A stretch of DNA of 58,686 bases, from the NCBI GenBank assembly GCA_030529445.1, contig JAUMWW010000016.1:1-58686 (forward strand). The letters are read 5' to 3'. This DNA comes from Johnsonella sp. (GTDB lineage Bacteria > Bacillota > Clostridia > Lachnospirales > Lachnospiraceae). The translations under genes were made by a program, and so were the position numbers. A model generated the notes under the pieces. The model did not search any database and was not told the DNA's origin. It worked only from the letters and a program-made list of their open reading frames with translations. Shown here in pieces: positions 51,514 through 58,686 of this stretch (within the stretch, counting starts at the first letter, position 1; every line of letters begins with the position of its first letter).

Positions 51514-52164
51514 TTACTTCCTTGCAGCCGCAACCGCCGCAACAAATTCCTCCGCCTTTTTTCTTACCGCCTCATAATCTCCGCTTGCGGCTCCCTTGGT
51601 AAGACTGGAACCGGTTCCCACGGCAAATGCGCCGGCTTTCAGCCATTTATCGACATTGTCTACATCCACTCCTCCGCTGGGCATAAATTCGCCTTGGGGA
51701 AGAGGTCCTCTGAAGGTGCTGATCGCAGCCGGACCCAAAATATTTCCCGGGAAGAGCTTGATGACATCGCATCCCGCCTCCAATGCGGCTATCGCTTCGG
51801 TCGGCGACATAACACCCGGCATCATCGGCACTCTGTATCTGTTGCAGAGCCTGATCGTTTCCAAGTTCAGCCCCGGGCTCACCACATAGTTTGCACCGGC
51901 AAGAATCACCGCTCTTGCGGTCTCCGGATCAAGCACGGTTCCCGCACCGATCACCACACTCGGATCCTCCTTATACTTTCTCGATATAAACTGAATAAAC
52001 TCTACGGGATTGCCCTCATCCATCGTCATCGTGATTTCTATGAATTTAATCCCTCCGCGAATGATCGCATCGATTACCTTCTCCCCGTAATCTGCATTCT
52101 TTGCCCGTATTACGGCAACCAATTTATCCTGCCTCATCCTTGTAAGCACTTCTTCTTTTCTCAT
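51514..52164 (-). CDS. eda: KDPG/KHG aldolase
   Basis: Class I aldolase of 216 residues cleaving 2-keto-3-deoxy-6-phosphogluconate to pyruvate and glyceraldehyde-3-phosphate. The Schiff-base Lys is in DVIKLFPG, the Glu/Thr cluster in GIKFIEITMT, and FMPSGGVD and AVGTGSSL complete the phosphate site. It stands alone; the kinase KdgK and uronate genes are not near. No clear promoter hexamers were assigned in the 263 bases upstream. Mono-cistronic use is likely. Confidence 0.92.
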   Translation of the reverse strand: MRKEEVLTRMRQDKLVAVIRAKNADYGEKVIDAIIRGGIKFIEITMTMDEGNPVEFIQFISRKYKEDPSVVIGAGTVLDPETARAVILAGANYVVSPGLNLETIRLCNRYRVPMMPGVMSPTEAIAALEAGCDVIKLFPGNILGPAAISTFRGPLPQGEFMPSGGVDVDNVDKWLKAGAFAVGTGSSLTKGAASGDYEAVRKKAEEFVAAVAAARK

Positions 52165-52370
52165 CGCCTTACCTCTCCTGATTTATCATTTATTCGCCGC
52201 GGTATTTCCTATGCACCCCTTTTTTACCCTCTTATCCCGAGCGCTCCCGGCTTGGCGAAGTTTTTTGACTTCCCTTTTTTTCTTCCGGGCAGGCTCCTCT
52301 TTCTCTAAAATCATATCATACCTAAGATCTGATTTCCATATCTTGCTTGATAAAAAGATTTACAATTCAC

Positions 52371-52415
52371 GAAAAAAGAGCATGTGTAAAATCTGAATCA
52401 TCTTACCATGCTCTT
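52371..52415 (-). terminator. Terminator of rplS
   Basis: On the minus strand AAGAGCATG and CATGCTCTT form a 9-bp stem followed by TTTT. Confidence 0.75.
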
Positions 52416-52427
52416 GTCCTTCTTTTC

Positions 52428-52775
52428 TTATTTCATTGCCTCTTTTACCTTTGCCGACTTTCCGATACGATCGCGTAAATAGTTGAGCTTTGCTCTTCTT
52501 ACTTTACCCTTTCTTACAACCTCTACTCTGTCAACGGAAGGTGCATGCAGCGGCCAGGTCTTTTCCACTCCGATTCCGTTCGAATTCTTTCTCACGGTGA
52601 AGGTCTCTCTCAATCCGCCGTTCTGTCTCTTTAATATGGTCCCCTCAAAGATCTGGATTCTCTCTCTGGTTCCCTCCTTGATCTTATTATAGACTCTTAC
52701 GGTATCTCCGATCCCGAACTCCGGCTTTGCCTCTTTGAGCTGCTCCGCCTCAATTTTTTTGATCAATTCATTCAT
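52428..52775 (-). CDS. rplS: Ribosomal protein L19
   Basis: 115 residues, component of the large subunit at the subunit interface. [50 protein letters not shown] and the terminal KLNYLRDR are diagnostic. AGGAGGAAG precedes the ATG. In many Firmicutes it follows trmD; here it is alone with its own promoter and terminator. Confidence 0.97.
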   Translation of the reverse strand: MNELIKKIEAEQLKEAKPEFGIGDTVRVYNKIKEGTRERIQIFEGTILKRQNGGLRETFTVRKNSNGIGVEKTWPLHAPSVDRVEVVRKGKVRRAKLNYLRDRIGKSAKVKEAMK

Positions 52776-52857
52776 GGTATATCTTCCTCCTGTTTTAATT
52801 TGACATTCTTACGCTTAATGATAAGCCAGCGGAATATCTCTTCAATTTAACAGAACT

Positions 52858-52886
52858 ACTTTAGCATATTTGCCCTTATATTTCAA
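52858..52886 (-). promoter_or_regulatory. rplS promoter and leader
   Basis: -35 TTGAAA (52881-52886), 17-base spacer, -10 TAAAGT (52858-52863) preceded by TGC. The roughly 75-base leader sits where an L19 autoregulatory leader would be expected, but I cannot confirm its fold. Confidence 0.55.
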
Positions 52887-52999
52887 GCATTTTTATCAGA
52901 AATCTGCCTTCCCGAAAAGTTCAGCAATAAATGCAAATCCATAAGCCGGAATAATCCGACCGCCTTGAATGAGGCAGATCTCATGAAAAATCTATAAAA

Positions 53000-53220
53000 A
53001 AGATATTCTTCCTAAAAAAGCAGCGGCATCCTTTGTGAAAGAGATCGATTAATGGATTACCAATTTATCGACGATTATAAAGATCTTTTCAGCATCTGCC
53101 CACTGCTGTACAGATCAGGTATCTATCCAAATGTCTGCTATAACTAAAAAATATCGCAAAGCATCTTATCAGGAAGAAAAACAATGCATCACAAGAAAAG
53201 CTCCTATCCTCTCTGAAAAA
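53000..53220 (+). pseudogene. Decayed IS3-family transposase fragment (OrfA tail and OrfB head)
   Basis: The frame ending at TAA 53050-53052 reads PKKAAASFVKEID, like the LKKAAAFFAKE end of IS3/IS150 OrfA. Its stop overlaps by one base the ATG of a second frame (53052-53147) reading MDYQFIDDYKDLFSIC, like the start of OrfB. That frame stops after 31 codons; a third frame then continues with KKYRKASYQEEKQC, as if a base were missing. No terminal inverted repeats or DDE core remain. This is a remnant of past insertion next to the peptide island. Confidence 0.6.
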
Positions 53221-53232
53221 GTTTCTGTAAAG

Positions 53233-53290
53233 AAAAAGGATGATCCTTGTTATAAATATTGCAATTTATAGTTTTAGATCATCCCTTTTT
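53233..53290 (-). terminator. Terminator after the Cys-rich peptide gene
   Basis: On the minus strand AAAAAGGGATGATC pairs with GATCATCCTTTTT (one bulge), then CTTT. It ends the precursor transcript 12 bases after its stop codon. Confidence 0.75.
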
Positions 53291-53301
53291 CTCACTAAAT
53301 A

Positions 53302-53454
53302 TTACGAAGGCTCAATTAATGCTATTACAATCCAAGGCTCTGCTGCATTACTAGGATTTTGTTTGAAAGTTCTACAAGAACAAATACAGCCACAATATCC
53401 TTTAATTGTATTCCCTCTTCCTTCCTTTGATATCTTTTTCCCAAGTTTTTTCAT
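53302..53454 (-). CDS. Cys-rich peptide precursor, CLI_3235-like
   Basis: A 50-residue gene product. It starts MKKLGKKISKEGRGNT, has a core with four cysteines in the pattern CGCICSC at residues 21-27, and ends with a hydrophobic tail (EPWIVIALIEPS). AAAGGAGGTGAGAAC directly before the ATG is an excellent ribosome-binding site. The KKLGKK opening followed by a CxCxCxC core is what I recall of the CLI_3235 family of putative bacteriocin/RiPP precursors. Two promoters upstream and a strong terminator downstream suggest an abundant separate transcript. A longer plus-strand frame over the same bases lacks a ribosome-binding site and family resemblance. Modification, probably on cysteines, is inferred; no product is known. 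Confidence 0.72.
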   Translation of the reverse strand: MKKLGKKISKEGRGNTIKGYCGCICSCRTFKQNPSNAAEPWIVIALIEPS

Positions 53455-53585
53455 GTTCTCACCTCCTTTCTACTACAAGCATAAATCTGAACAAAGCACC
53501 ACAAACTATTTAGACACAGAATTTTAGAAAATTTTTAAATTATCCCTAAAATATAGGAACAGCAAGCCAAATTTGATATGATTTT

Positions 53586-53614
53586 ATTACAAAAAAGCAG
53601 AATCTAGTTTGCAA
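53586..53614 (-). promoter_or_regulatory. Proximal promoter candidate of the precursor gene
   Basis: -35 TTGCAA (53609-53614), 17-base spacer, -10 TGTAAT (53586-53591) on the minus strand; leader about 125 bases. Confidence 0.4.
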
Positions 53615-53748
53615 AAAGAATTTTATTTTATGCTTTTATTATAATAAAATATAAATACTTTTCCTGTATTACTGGCTTAGCGGATTATCTTATATGACAA
53701 TCTAACAATCTCACATTACTATAAATTTTGTATTATGAAATCTTAATT

Positions 53749-53778
53749 ATCATACCGAACTTTTGATCCATTTGTGAA
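53749..53778 (-). promoter_or_regulatory. Distal promoter candidate of the precursor gene
   Basis: -35 TTCACA (53773-53778), 18-base spacer, -10 TATGAT (53749-53754): one mismatch to consensus in each hexamer. Confidence 0.45.
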
Positions 53779-54049
53779 AAAACTTAACAACAAATTATTG
53801 AAAATGTATCCTCGAATCTTATTATAGTGTCAATAGGGCAACCAGACTTACTACACTCAGCCCACTGCTCCGACAAACTTGTAAGAATCATCTACGCAAT
53901 GTATAACAAGACTAAATTTACTCCCAATTAAATGGGTTCATATATCCACTATCAATAGATTTTAAAAGCTCCTATTAAGATTAACCTTTTTATCTACAGC
54001 AGAAACTTAAAATTTTTAGTAAATTTCTTCTCAATCCATACTTGATTTT

Positions 54050-56044
54050 TTACATCAGATCTCTTGATTTATTTAAAGTATTCGGAAAGCTTTCTATAAC
54101 TTTGATAAAAAATTTCGTCAGAATAATAATCGTCAATACATATATCACTACTACAGTGATCCAATAATTATTTCTCGAAGTATTATCAAATCTGTAAGTT
54201 ATCATCAAAAAATCCGTATACGCTTTTCGGTTAATCGCCGCAACAAAAACAGTTATAAAAAGTGCTATACACGAAGGGAGTTCGGCATTGTACCTGAAAA
54301 TTCTGCCCAATTCTTTGCGGGACATACCGAGAGTTTCTAAAAAATTCAGTTTTTTTCTATCAAAAGGTATATCAGATAAAATATTTAATACCGTCCATGC
54401 AAAGACAGAAGCAGCCATGAACACAATCAAGAGCAGAACAGCCAGTAGAGAACTTAGCCTGAAACGTCGAATTTGAGCGGCAGACTCAGTATAAGTATAA
54501 AAATATTTCTGCTCCCAAGGACCATAATACTCTGGGCAACTTTGCTCTGCCTTTTCAGAGAGCTCTGCAAACGCAAAATCCCTTGTTTCTGGAGGAAAAA
54601 GAAATAACAAAAGGCAGGTAGGTTCATCTTCTATGGAACTCAACCGAGGGTACAACTCCACAAAGACCTCTTCAGAACATACGAAGAGTGATTCGGCTTC
54701 ATTCGGAAAATCGATAAGCCATTGTCCGATTATATTATTAATCTTAACTTCCTTAATCACATAGTGATTTTCCGGATCTTTTGCCTTCTCCTTCAGCCAC
54801 GACTCTCCACGATATTTTCCCGCTACATAAATCTGCCAATACATGTTATAGTAATCTCTTGCATTCCCCGGGGATTCTTCTCCTCTTGCATGTTGATCCT
54901 GGAAGCAATGGATAATCTCTCTTCCGGATACGATAATTTCCTCTCCCGATAATGCCTTATATGTTTCAGATGTCACTCCAATTCTTTCCACTCCGTTATA
55001 ATCGGTAATCCTCAGCATCGGATAAGATTGCATTTTCCCTTCGTATTTCTGTGCGATATCCATAAAATCCATTTTCCTCTGATAATTTACCATAACCATT
55101 GCATCAAAAGGATAAGACTCTGCGCTAACAGGAATAAAATCCGCAACCTTCTCTGCCAGAAATCCCAATGCAAAAATATGAATTACGCTTAGGACCGTAA
55201 CCCTCCAAAGCATACCATAAAAGTTTTCTTTCAGCGGTAAAAGTCGCAGATTCCAAGAAAAGCATGGTGGGTTCATAGCTTCTATTTTAGTTAATACTAT
55301 ATGTATCAGATAAAAACTAATCAATGTGCTTCCAAATCCCAAACTAAAAAACACCATGGATATGCAACTGAAAGACACCATAAAATACCTGAAAATGATG
55401 CGTGAAAGACCAAATAATACAATCCCCGGTATCAGAAGTATCCAAACATATCGCATCGGCTCACTACTATATTCATTCTTCTTCTCTCCCCGCATAAGGA
55501 TGTCTTCCATTCCTCGACGATTGAACCAAAGAAAAAATATGTACGCGACCAAAAATACCACAACAAAACTTAAGGCTGCGACTGACTTGTATACAAAAGC
55601 GCTTGGAGCTGTCTCTCCCAGAATATTTTCATATCGATTGTTAATGATCACTCGTAAAGGATAATAAAGAATAGTTCCCCAAAAAATCCCTTGTAAGAAA
55701 GCAATAAATGAACCAATGATATATTCTGCAATAATCAATCTCATTACCTGTGAGCCTCGGGCACCGAGCAACAGAAGAGTTTGATATTCGCGAGCCCTTC
55801 TAAAAAGATAGGATCTGAGCGATCCATAGATACTGAAGACGGCTATAGAAATAAGCGTATAATAAAATATTGCAATTTCTGCGAGAACGGCACACCCGAA
55901 TAAGTTCCATTGTATTTTCTCAAAAATCCCCCGTTTTATAGTCAAAAATACAAAGATCTCTATGATTGCTATTTCCATACCGATAAAATAAAGTACCCTT
56001 TCTTTAAATCCAGAACGATACATTTGTACGGCAAGTCTAAACAT
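54050..56044 (-). CDS. FtsX/BceB-type ABC permease
   Basis: 664 residues with the BceB layout: paired N-terminal helices, four-helix FtsX domain (RREYQTLLLLGARGS-like REYQTLLLLGARG near 85-98), more helices, a large extracytoplasmic domain (about 310-525) and a C-terminal FtsX domain (LNFLETLGMSRKELGRIF). Such permeases export or sense antimicrobial peptides. GAGGTGAAACG precedes the ATG, ten bases after the ATPase stop. Within the peptide island it is the likely export or self-protection pump. Confidence 0.85.
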   Translation of the reverse strand: MFRLAVQMYRSGFKERVLYFIGMEIAIIEIFVFLTIKRGIFEKIQWNLFGCAVLAEIAIFYYTLISIAVFSIYGSLRSYLFRRAREYQTLLLLGARGSQVMRLIIAEYIIGSFIAFLQGIFWGTILYYPLRVIINNRYENILGETAPSAFVYKSVAALSFVVVFLVAYIFFLWFNRRGMEDILMRGEKKNEYSSEPMRYVWILLIPGIVLFGLSRIIFRYFMVSFSCISMVFFSLGFGSTLISFYLIHIVLTKIEAMNPPCFSWNLRLLPLKENFYGMLWRVTVLSVIHIFALGFLAEKVADFIPVSAESYPFDAMVMVNYQRKMDFMDIAQKYEGKMQSYPMLRITDYNGVERIGVTSETYKALSGEEIIVSGREIIHCFQDQHARGEESPGNARDYYNMYWQIYVAGKYRGESWLKEKAKDPENHYVIKEVKINNIIGQWLIDFPNEAESLFVCSEEVFVELYPRLSSIEDEPTCLLLFLFPPETRDFAFAELSEKAEQSCPEYYGPWEQKYFYTYTESAAQIRRFRLSSLLAVLLLIVFMAASVFAWTVLNILSDIPFDRKKLNFLETLGMSRKELGRIFRYNAELPSCIALFITVFVAAINRKAYTDFLMITYRFDNTSRNNYWITVVVIYVLTIIILTKFFIKVIESFPNTLNKSRDLM

Positions 56045-56054
56045 CGTTTCACCT

Positions 56055-56804
56055 CTATAAAGTAGCCGAAATATCTATAATATTTTGATAATATGCCTCC
56101 TGACTCTTATATTTCTTTCTCTCGATATTTCCTTCTATTTCACCGTCCTTCAAAAAAATCACTCTATTACAGTAGCTCGCCATGAGAGAATCATGTGTCA
56201 CCATGAGAATTGTTTTAGCAAACACCTCGTTAATGCGAACAAAGGATTCCATCACCGTCCTTCCCGAAATCGAATCTAAATTACCTGTAGGCTCATCCGC
56301 AAGAATCAAATCCGGTTCATTAACCAATGCCCTGCAAATTGCTGCTCTCTGTCTTTCTCCACCAGAAAGATCATAAGGATACTTATCTAAAAGATTGCTA
56401 ATACCGAAGTCTTTACCAAGCTTTCTGACCTTTTTATCTATTTCAGAGTTTCTTTTTTTATTTAAAAGCAGAGGCAAGCCAATATTATCGCACACCCTAA
56501 GACCAGACATGAGTTCACAATCCTGAAAAACAAAACCAATCCGAGTTCTTCTTAAATCCGATCGCATACTTACCGACATAGCAGCGACATCCTTTTCCAT
56601 GATAAAAAGCTCGCCTCCAGATGGCACTTCAATCAAGCCAATCATTTTCAAAAGTGTGGTCTTTCCGCATCCCGATCTTCCCATTATACCGATGAATTCT
56701 CCTTTTTCAATTGTAAAACTGATTCCTTTAATTACAGGGATCTTTTTTTCTTTTTTATGAAAAAACTCAGTATAGTTTTTATATAAATTAATTGCCCTAA
56801 TCAC
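56055..56804 (-). CDS. BceA/MacB-type ABC ATPase
   Basis: 249 residues with Walker A GRSGCGKTT, Q-loop FVFQDCEL, signature LSGGERQR, Walker B LILADEPTGNLD and switch VTHD. The open frame extends 33 codons upstream to a TTG with no ribosome-binding site. The GTG at 56804 has AGAGGGG five bases before it and gives the usual family length, so it was chosen. Coupled to the permease gene downstream. Confidence 0.87.
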   Translation of the reverse strand: MIRAINLYKNYTEFFHKKEKKIPVIKGISFTIEKGEFIGIMGRSGCGKTTLLKMIGLIEVPSGGELFIMEKDVAAMSVSMRSDLRRTRIGFVFQDCELMSGLRVCDNIGLPLLLNKKRNSEIDKKVRKLGKDFGISNLLDKYPYDLSGGERQRAAICRALVNEPDLILADEPTGNLDSISGRTVMESFVRINEVFAKTILMVTHDSLMASYCNRVIFLKDGEIEGNIERKKYKSQEAYYQNIIDISATL

Positions 56805-57212
56805 TTTTTCCCCTCTTAAAAATAATTTTGGATTGACTACTTTCCACGCAATACTTCTCAGCATGGCATCTAATATCAAAACTGCTAAGCCGGAATAATT
56901 CAATTACTATTATATTTTTTAATACTCACAGAGAATATTAACTTTATGCTTATATATAACTAAAATAAACATCGGGTTTCACCCAAACTTTCGGGTAAGT
57001 AGCCTCAGAATTGGTTAGAAACCAAGTCAGTCGTTATTTTAGTACATCCAAGGCTAGCACATAGAATACAACATTATTAATGTGACATCTGCTCAATAAT
57101 CAGAGATTAATAGTCTGTTCAGTCGCAATAAAATCTATATACCCCTCATATCCACCACATCTTGAAGTTGTTATATAAAATTACAGATTGTAAAGTTTTG
57201 TGATTCAATTTT
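56805..57212. other. Gap between the ATPase and ACP-like genes, possible gene remnants
   Basis: 408 bases. On the minus strand a 26-codon open stretch (57100-57180, reading TTSRCGGYEGYIDFIATEQ in part) has no start codon and ends in TGA, looking like the tail of a lost coding sequence. An inverted repeat TTGGTT/AACCAA is at 57011-57025. No intact gene is seen. Confidence 0.4.
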
Positions 57213-57476
57213 TTAATTTATTTTTTCATTCTCTATTTTAAGAATTAATTTAATCAAACTATTCTTAGACCTGAAATTTTCATATGTAATATCATTATTT
57301 TTAAATGCTATTCCAAATTCTTTCTCAAGCATGCAGACAACAACTAATAAAGATATTGGAGAAAGATAATCCATTAATTCATCTTCATTTTTTATTGTTA
57401 ACTTAGAATTATCTACTTGTATAAAATCATTTATAATTTTTTCAAAAAAAACTTCTACAATTTTATATTCTAACAT
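57213..57476 (-). CDS. Acyl-carrier-related protein of a peptide maturation system
   Basis: 87 residues with acyl-carrier-protein-like helices; MLEKEFGIAF matches the end of ACP helix II. Aligning back from that segment puts Pro (in LSPISL) where carrier proteins have the phosphopantetheine Ser of DSL, so it probably cannot carry a thioester. It resembles what I recall as the TIGR04069 acyl-carrier-related family of Cys-rich peptide systems. The ATG at 57476 overlaps the stop of the upstream maturation gene by 7 bases, indicating translational coupling. Role unknown; possibly a docking scaffold. Confidence 0.65.
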   Translation of the reverse strand: MLEYKIVEVFFEKIINDFIQVDNSKLTIKNEDELMDYLSPISLLVVVCMLEKEFGIAFKNNDITYENFRSKNSLIKLILKIENEKIN

Positions 57477-58352
57477 TTTTTTGCACCTGAATAACAAGAC
57501 AATTTTTCGATGATATCATCAGCAACTACACTCATATTTCCATTGGTAATAATCATATCTTTCTTATTATATGTAGTCATTTCTTCTCTATCTATGTTTT
57601 TTAATGTTAAACATTCAATAGCATCAAGAATTTCTGATTCTTCAATTAGCAATTTTCTACTGCATATGTTTATTGCATCTATTTTTTGTGAGCAAATATT
57701 GATTATAGATTCATAACCATCTACAGATTCATACATACAATACTTGTGGTAATCATACATTGTTGAGACTATTAGATAGTCCGGTTTACAGGCTCTAGAA
57801 AACAAAAATAATCTCTCACCATAATTATTTTCAGAAATATCTATATCTATTTGATAATCTCTAGGTATTATTAAAATAATTATATCTGGATTCATTTTTT
57901 GTTCTATATCATGAAGCATTTGATTTGCTAATCTAATTCTCTTTTTCATCGGAATAGAATCATCTAATATCTGATCATCTATATAGTAGTGTCTCAGCAT
58001 CACTATATCACCACGACTACCAATTAGGGCAGTTTTGTATCCATATTCACTCAGTTTTTCATGTAAATCTATCCCTATCTTTGATTTATCAGTTGTTGGA
58101 CATATCCCCGTAATCATGATAACAGGAATTTGTATATCATATAATATATTTCCTACATCAGTAAGACGTGGCTTAATATAAAGATTATCGTTTTTATATT
58201 CGATCAAAAGTGTATATTCTCTTTCAAGTAATCTTTTTGTAATAATCACTTTTTTAAAATTCATTAAAGTATTGTTAATAATTGGCAATAACTCATTTTT
58301 AAAATCTACATAAGTTTCACTATCAAGTATCCATAACAAATCATAATCTAAC

Positions 58353-58364
58353 CTCTCTCTCTCT
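58353..58364 (-). repeat. (AG)6 dinucleotide tract at a frame break
   Basis: Six AG units on the minus strand. Seven or four units would join the LVTKSVRR frame to the LDYDLLWILD frame of the maturation gene. Confidence 0.7.
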
Positions 58365-58458
58365 AAAAAACTCTGATTCAGAGATTATTTTATATTGATC
58401 ACTGTTTTTTTTCTCTAGTATATTTCTCCGAACAGATTTTGTGACCAAAATATAGTTA

Positions 58459-58465
58459 TTTTTTT
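58459..58465 (-). repeat. A7 homopolymer at a frame break
   Basis: Seven A residues on the minus strand within codons for Lys. Eight would restore the reading frame of the maturation gene's N-terminus. Confidence 0.65.
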
Positions 58466-58517
58466 GTTTAAGTATTTTATAAAAATATCAAACTCTTTCT
58501 CATAGGGATAAACTACT

Positions 58518-58686
58518 ATATTACTCATAAAAATTGTTATTTTTTTGTGTGATAATTTTAAGAAAGTAATTACCACACTCTTCCTTTCTCTTATTAATAT
58601 AAAGATCTGATATATGTCAGATGCTACGGATGATAACGTATAATATTTTGCGCAAAATTAAAACTGAATAATCAATGACATAGTTC
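58518..58686 (-). other. Tail of an upstream reading frame, possible end of the missing maturase gene
   Basis: On the minus strand one frame reads NYVIDYSVLILRKILYV up to a TGA, then continues in the same frame as NKRKEECGNYFLKIITQ to a TAA at 58518-58520 that overlaps the ATG at 58528 region. Such overlap is typical within operons. What this fragment belongs to cannot be decided from so few codons; a radical-SAM maturase would be expected here. Confidence 0.3.

Larger units (their letters stand above)
53455..54049. other. Region between the precursor gene and the ABC permease
   Basis: 595 AT-rich bases. Seen here: the two promoter candidates, a perfect palindrome TTTTATTATAATAAAA near 53634-53649, and a 35-codon minus-strand frame (53784-53891) without a ribosome-binding site. 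No gene is claimed beyond these. Confidence 0.5.
57470..58528 (-). pseudogene. TIGR04066-like peptide maturation protein, interrupted twice
   Basis: The C-terminal ~295 codons (57470-58354) read cleanly: ITGICPTTDKSKIGIDL, GYKTALIGSR and ACKPDYLIVSTMYDYHK match my memory of the TIGR04066 peptide maturation family. The N-terminus lies in two other frames. ATG 58528 starts MSNIVVYPYEKEFDIF and runs into A7 (58459-58465), stopping at 58415. A second frame gives NYILVTKSVRRNILEKKNSD and runs to (AG)6 (58353-58364). One more A and one more AG unit would join all three into about 350 residues. So it is either a pseudogene, a phase-variable gene or an assembly error. ATG 58528 overlaps the stop of an upstream frame. 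Confidence 0.6.

Noticed and set aside
53240-53527. 95-codon plus-strand ORF over the precursor gene
   Set aside because: Antisense to the 50-residue precursor; no ribosome-binding site, and its start lies inside the terminator hairpin.
53784-53891. 35-codon minus-strand ORF with four cysteines near the island
   Set aside because: No ribosome-binding site, no leader like the precursor and no recognisable pattern; probably chance.

Overview
This window looks like a chromosomal segment of an anaerobic, moderately AT-rich Clostridia, most likely a Lachnospiraceae member and perhaps an oral, Oribacterium-like one. That placement is an inference from gene content: a trimeric electron-bifurcating [FeFe]-hydrogenase, class I two-subunit fumarase, RecU, the paired TIGR03936/TIGR03960 radical-SAM proteins next to RNase G, NCS1/allantoinase genes, a very large LRR/Cna_B surface protein, and a small Cys-rich peptide system of clostridial type. 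No rRNA, tRNA or CRISPR array was recognised.

Left end (1-4.6 kb): a LacI-family regulator is divergent from an operon encoding a HAD phosphatase, a fused double permease and a partial ABC ATPase of the Fbp/Afu type. Matching LacI-type operators lie just downstream of both divergent promoters. From 4.7 to 23.2 kb is a cell-surface block on the minus strand: a cytosolic LRR protein, a secreted M64 metallopeptidase with wall-binding repeats, a 4607-residue anchored protein (LRR blocks, SpaA-like domains, 14 Cna_B domains, PPDTG sorting signal) and an SH3/amidase_3 wall hydrolase. Each of the last three has its own promoter and terminator.

Metabolic and housekeeping core (23.7-52.8 kb): hydCBA; a plus-strand allantoinase and allantoin-type permease; the TIGR03960-TIGR03936-rng operon; brnQ; an operon of unknown gene-deoB-pdp-RluA-like-recU; a GntR/ABC-2 efflux operon with an operator-like inverted repeat; a minus-strand operon of unknown membrane protein-typA-fumA-fumB-MBOAT-SGNH; KDPG aldolase; and rplS.

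Right end (53-58.7 kb): this part is visibly more AT-rich and holds an accessory island. A decayed IS3-family fragment borders a cluster resembling the CLI_3235-type Cys-rich peptide systems. It contains a 50-residue precursor (KKLGKK leader, CGCICSC core) with its own promoters and terminator, a BceAB-like ABC transporter, an acyl-carrier-related protein whose phosphopantetheine serine position is proline, and a TIGR04066-like maturation protein. The last gene is interrupted twice, each time at a simple repeat (A7 and (AG)6). The radical-SAM maturase expected for such a system is not in the window and could lie just beyond its right edge. This island is the most novel part of the window.
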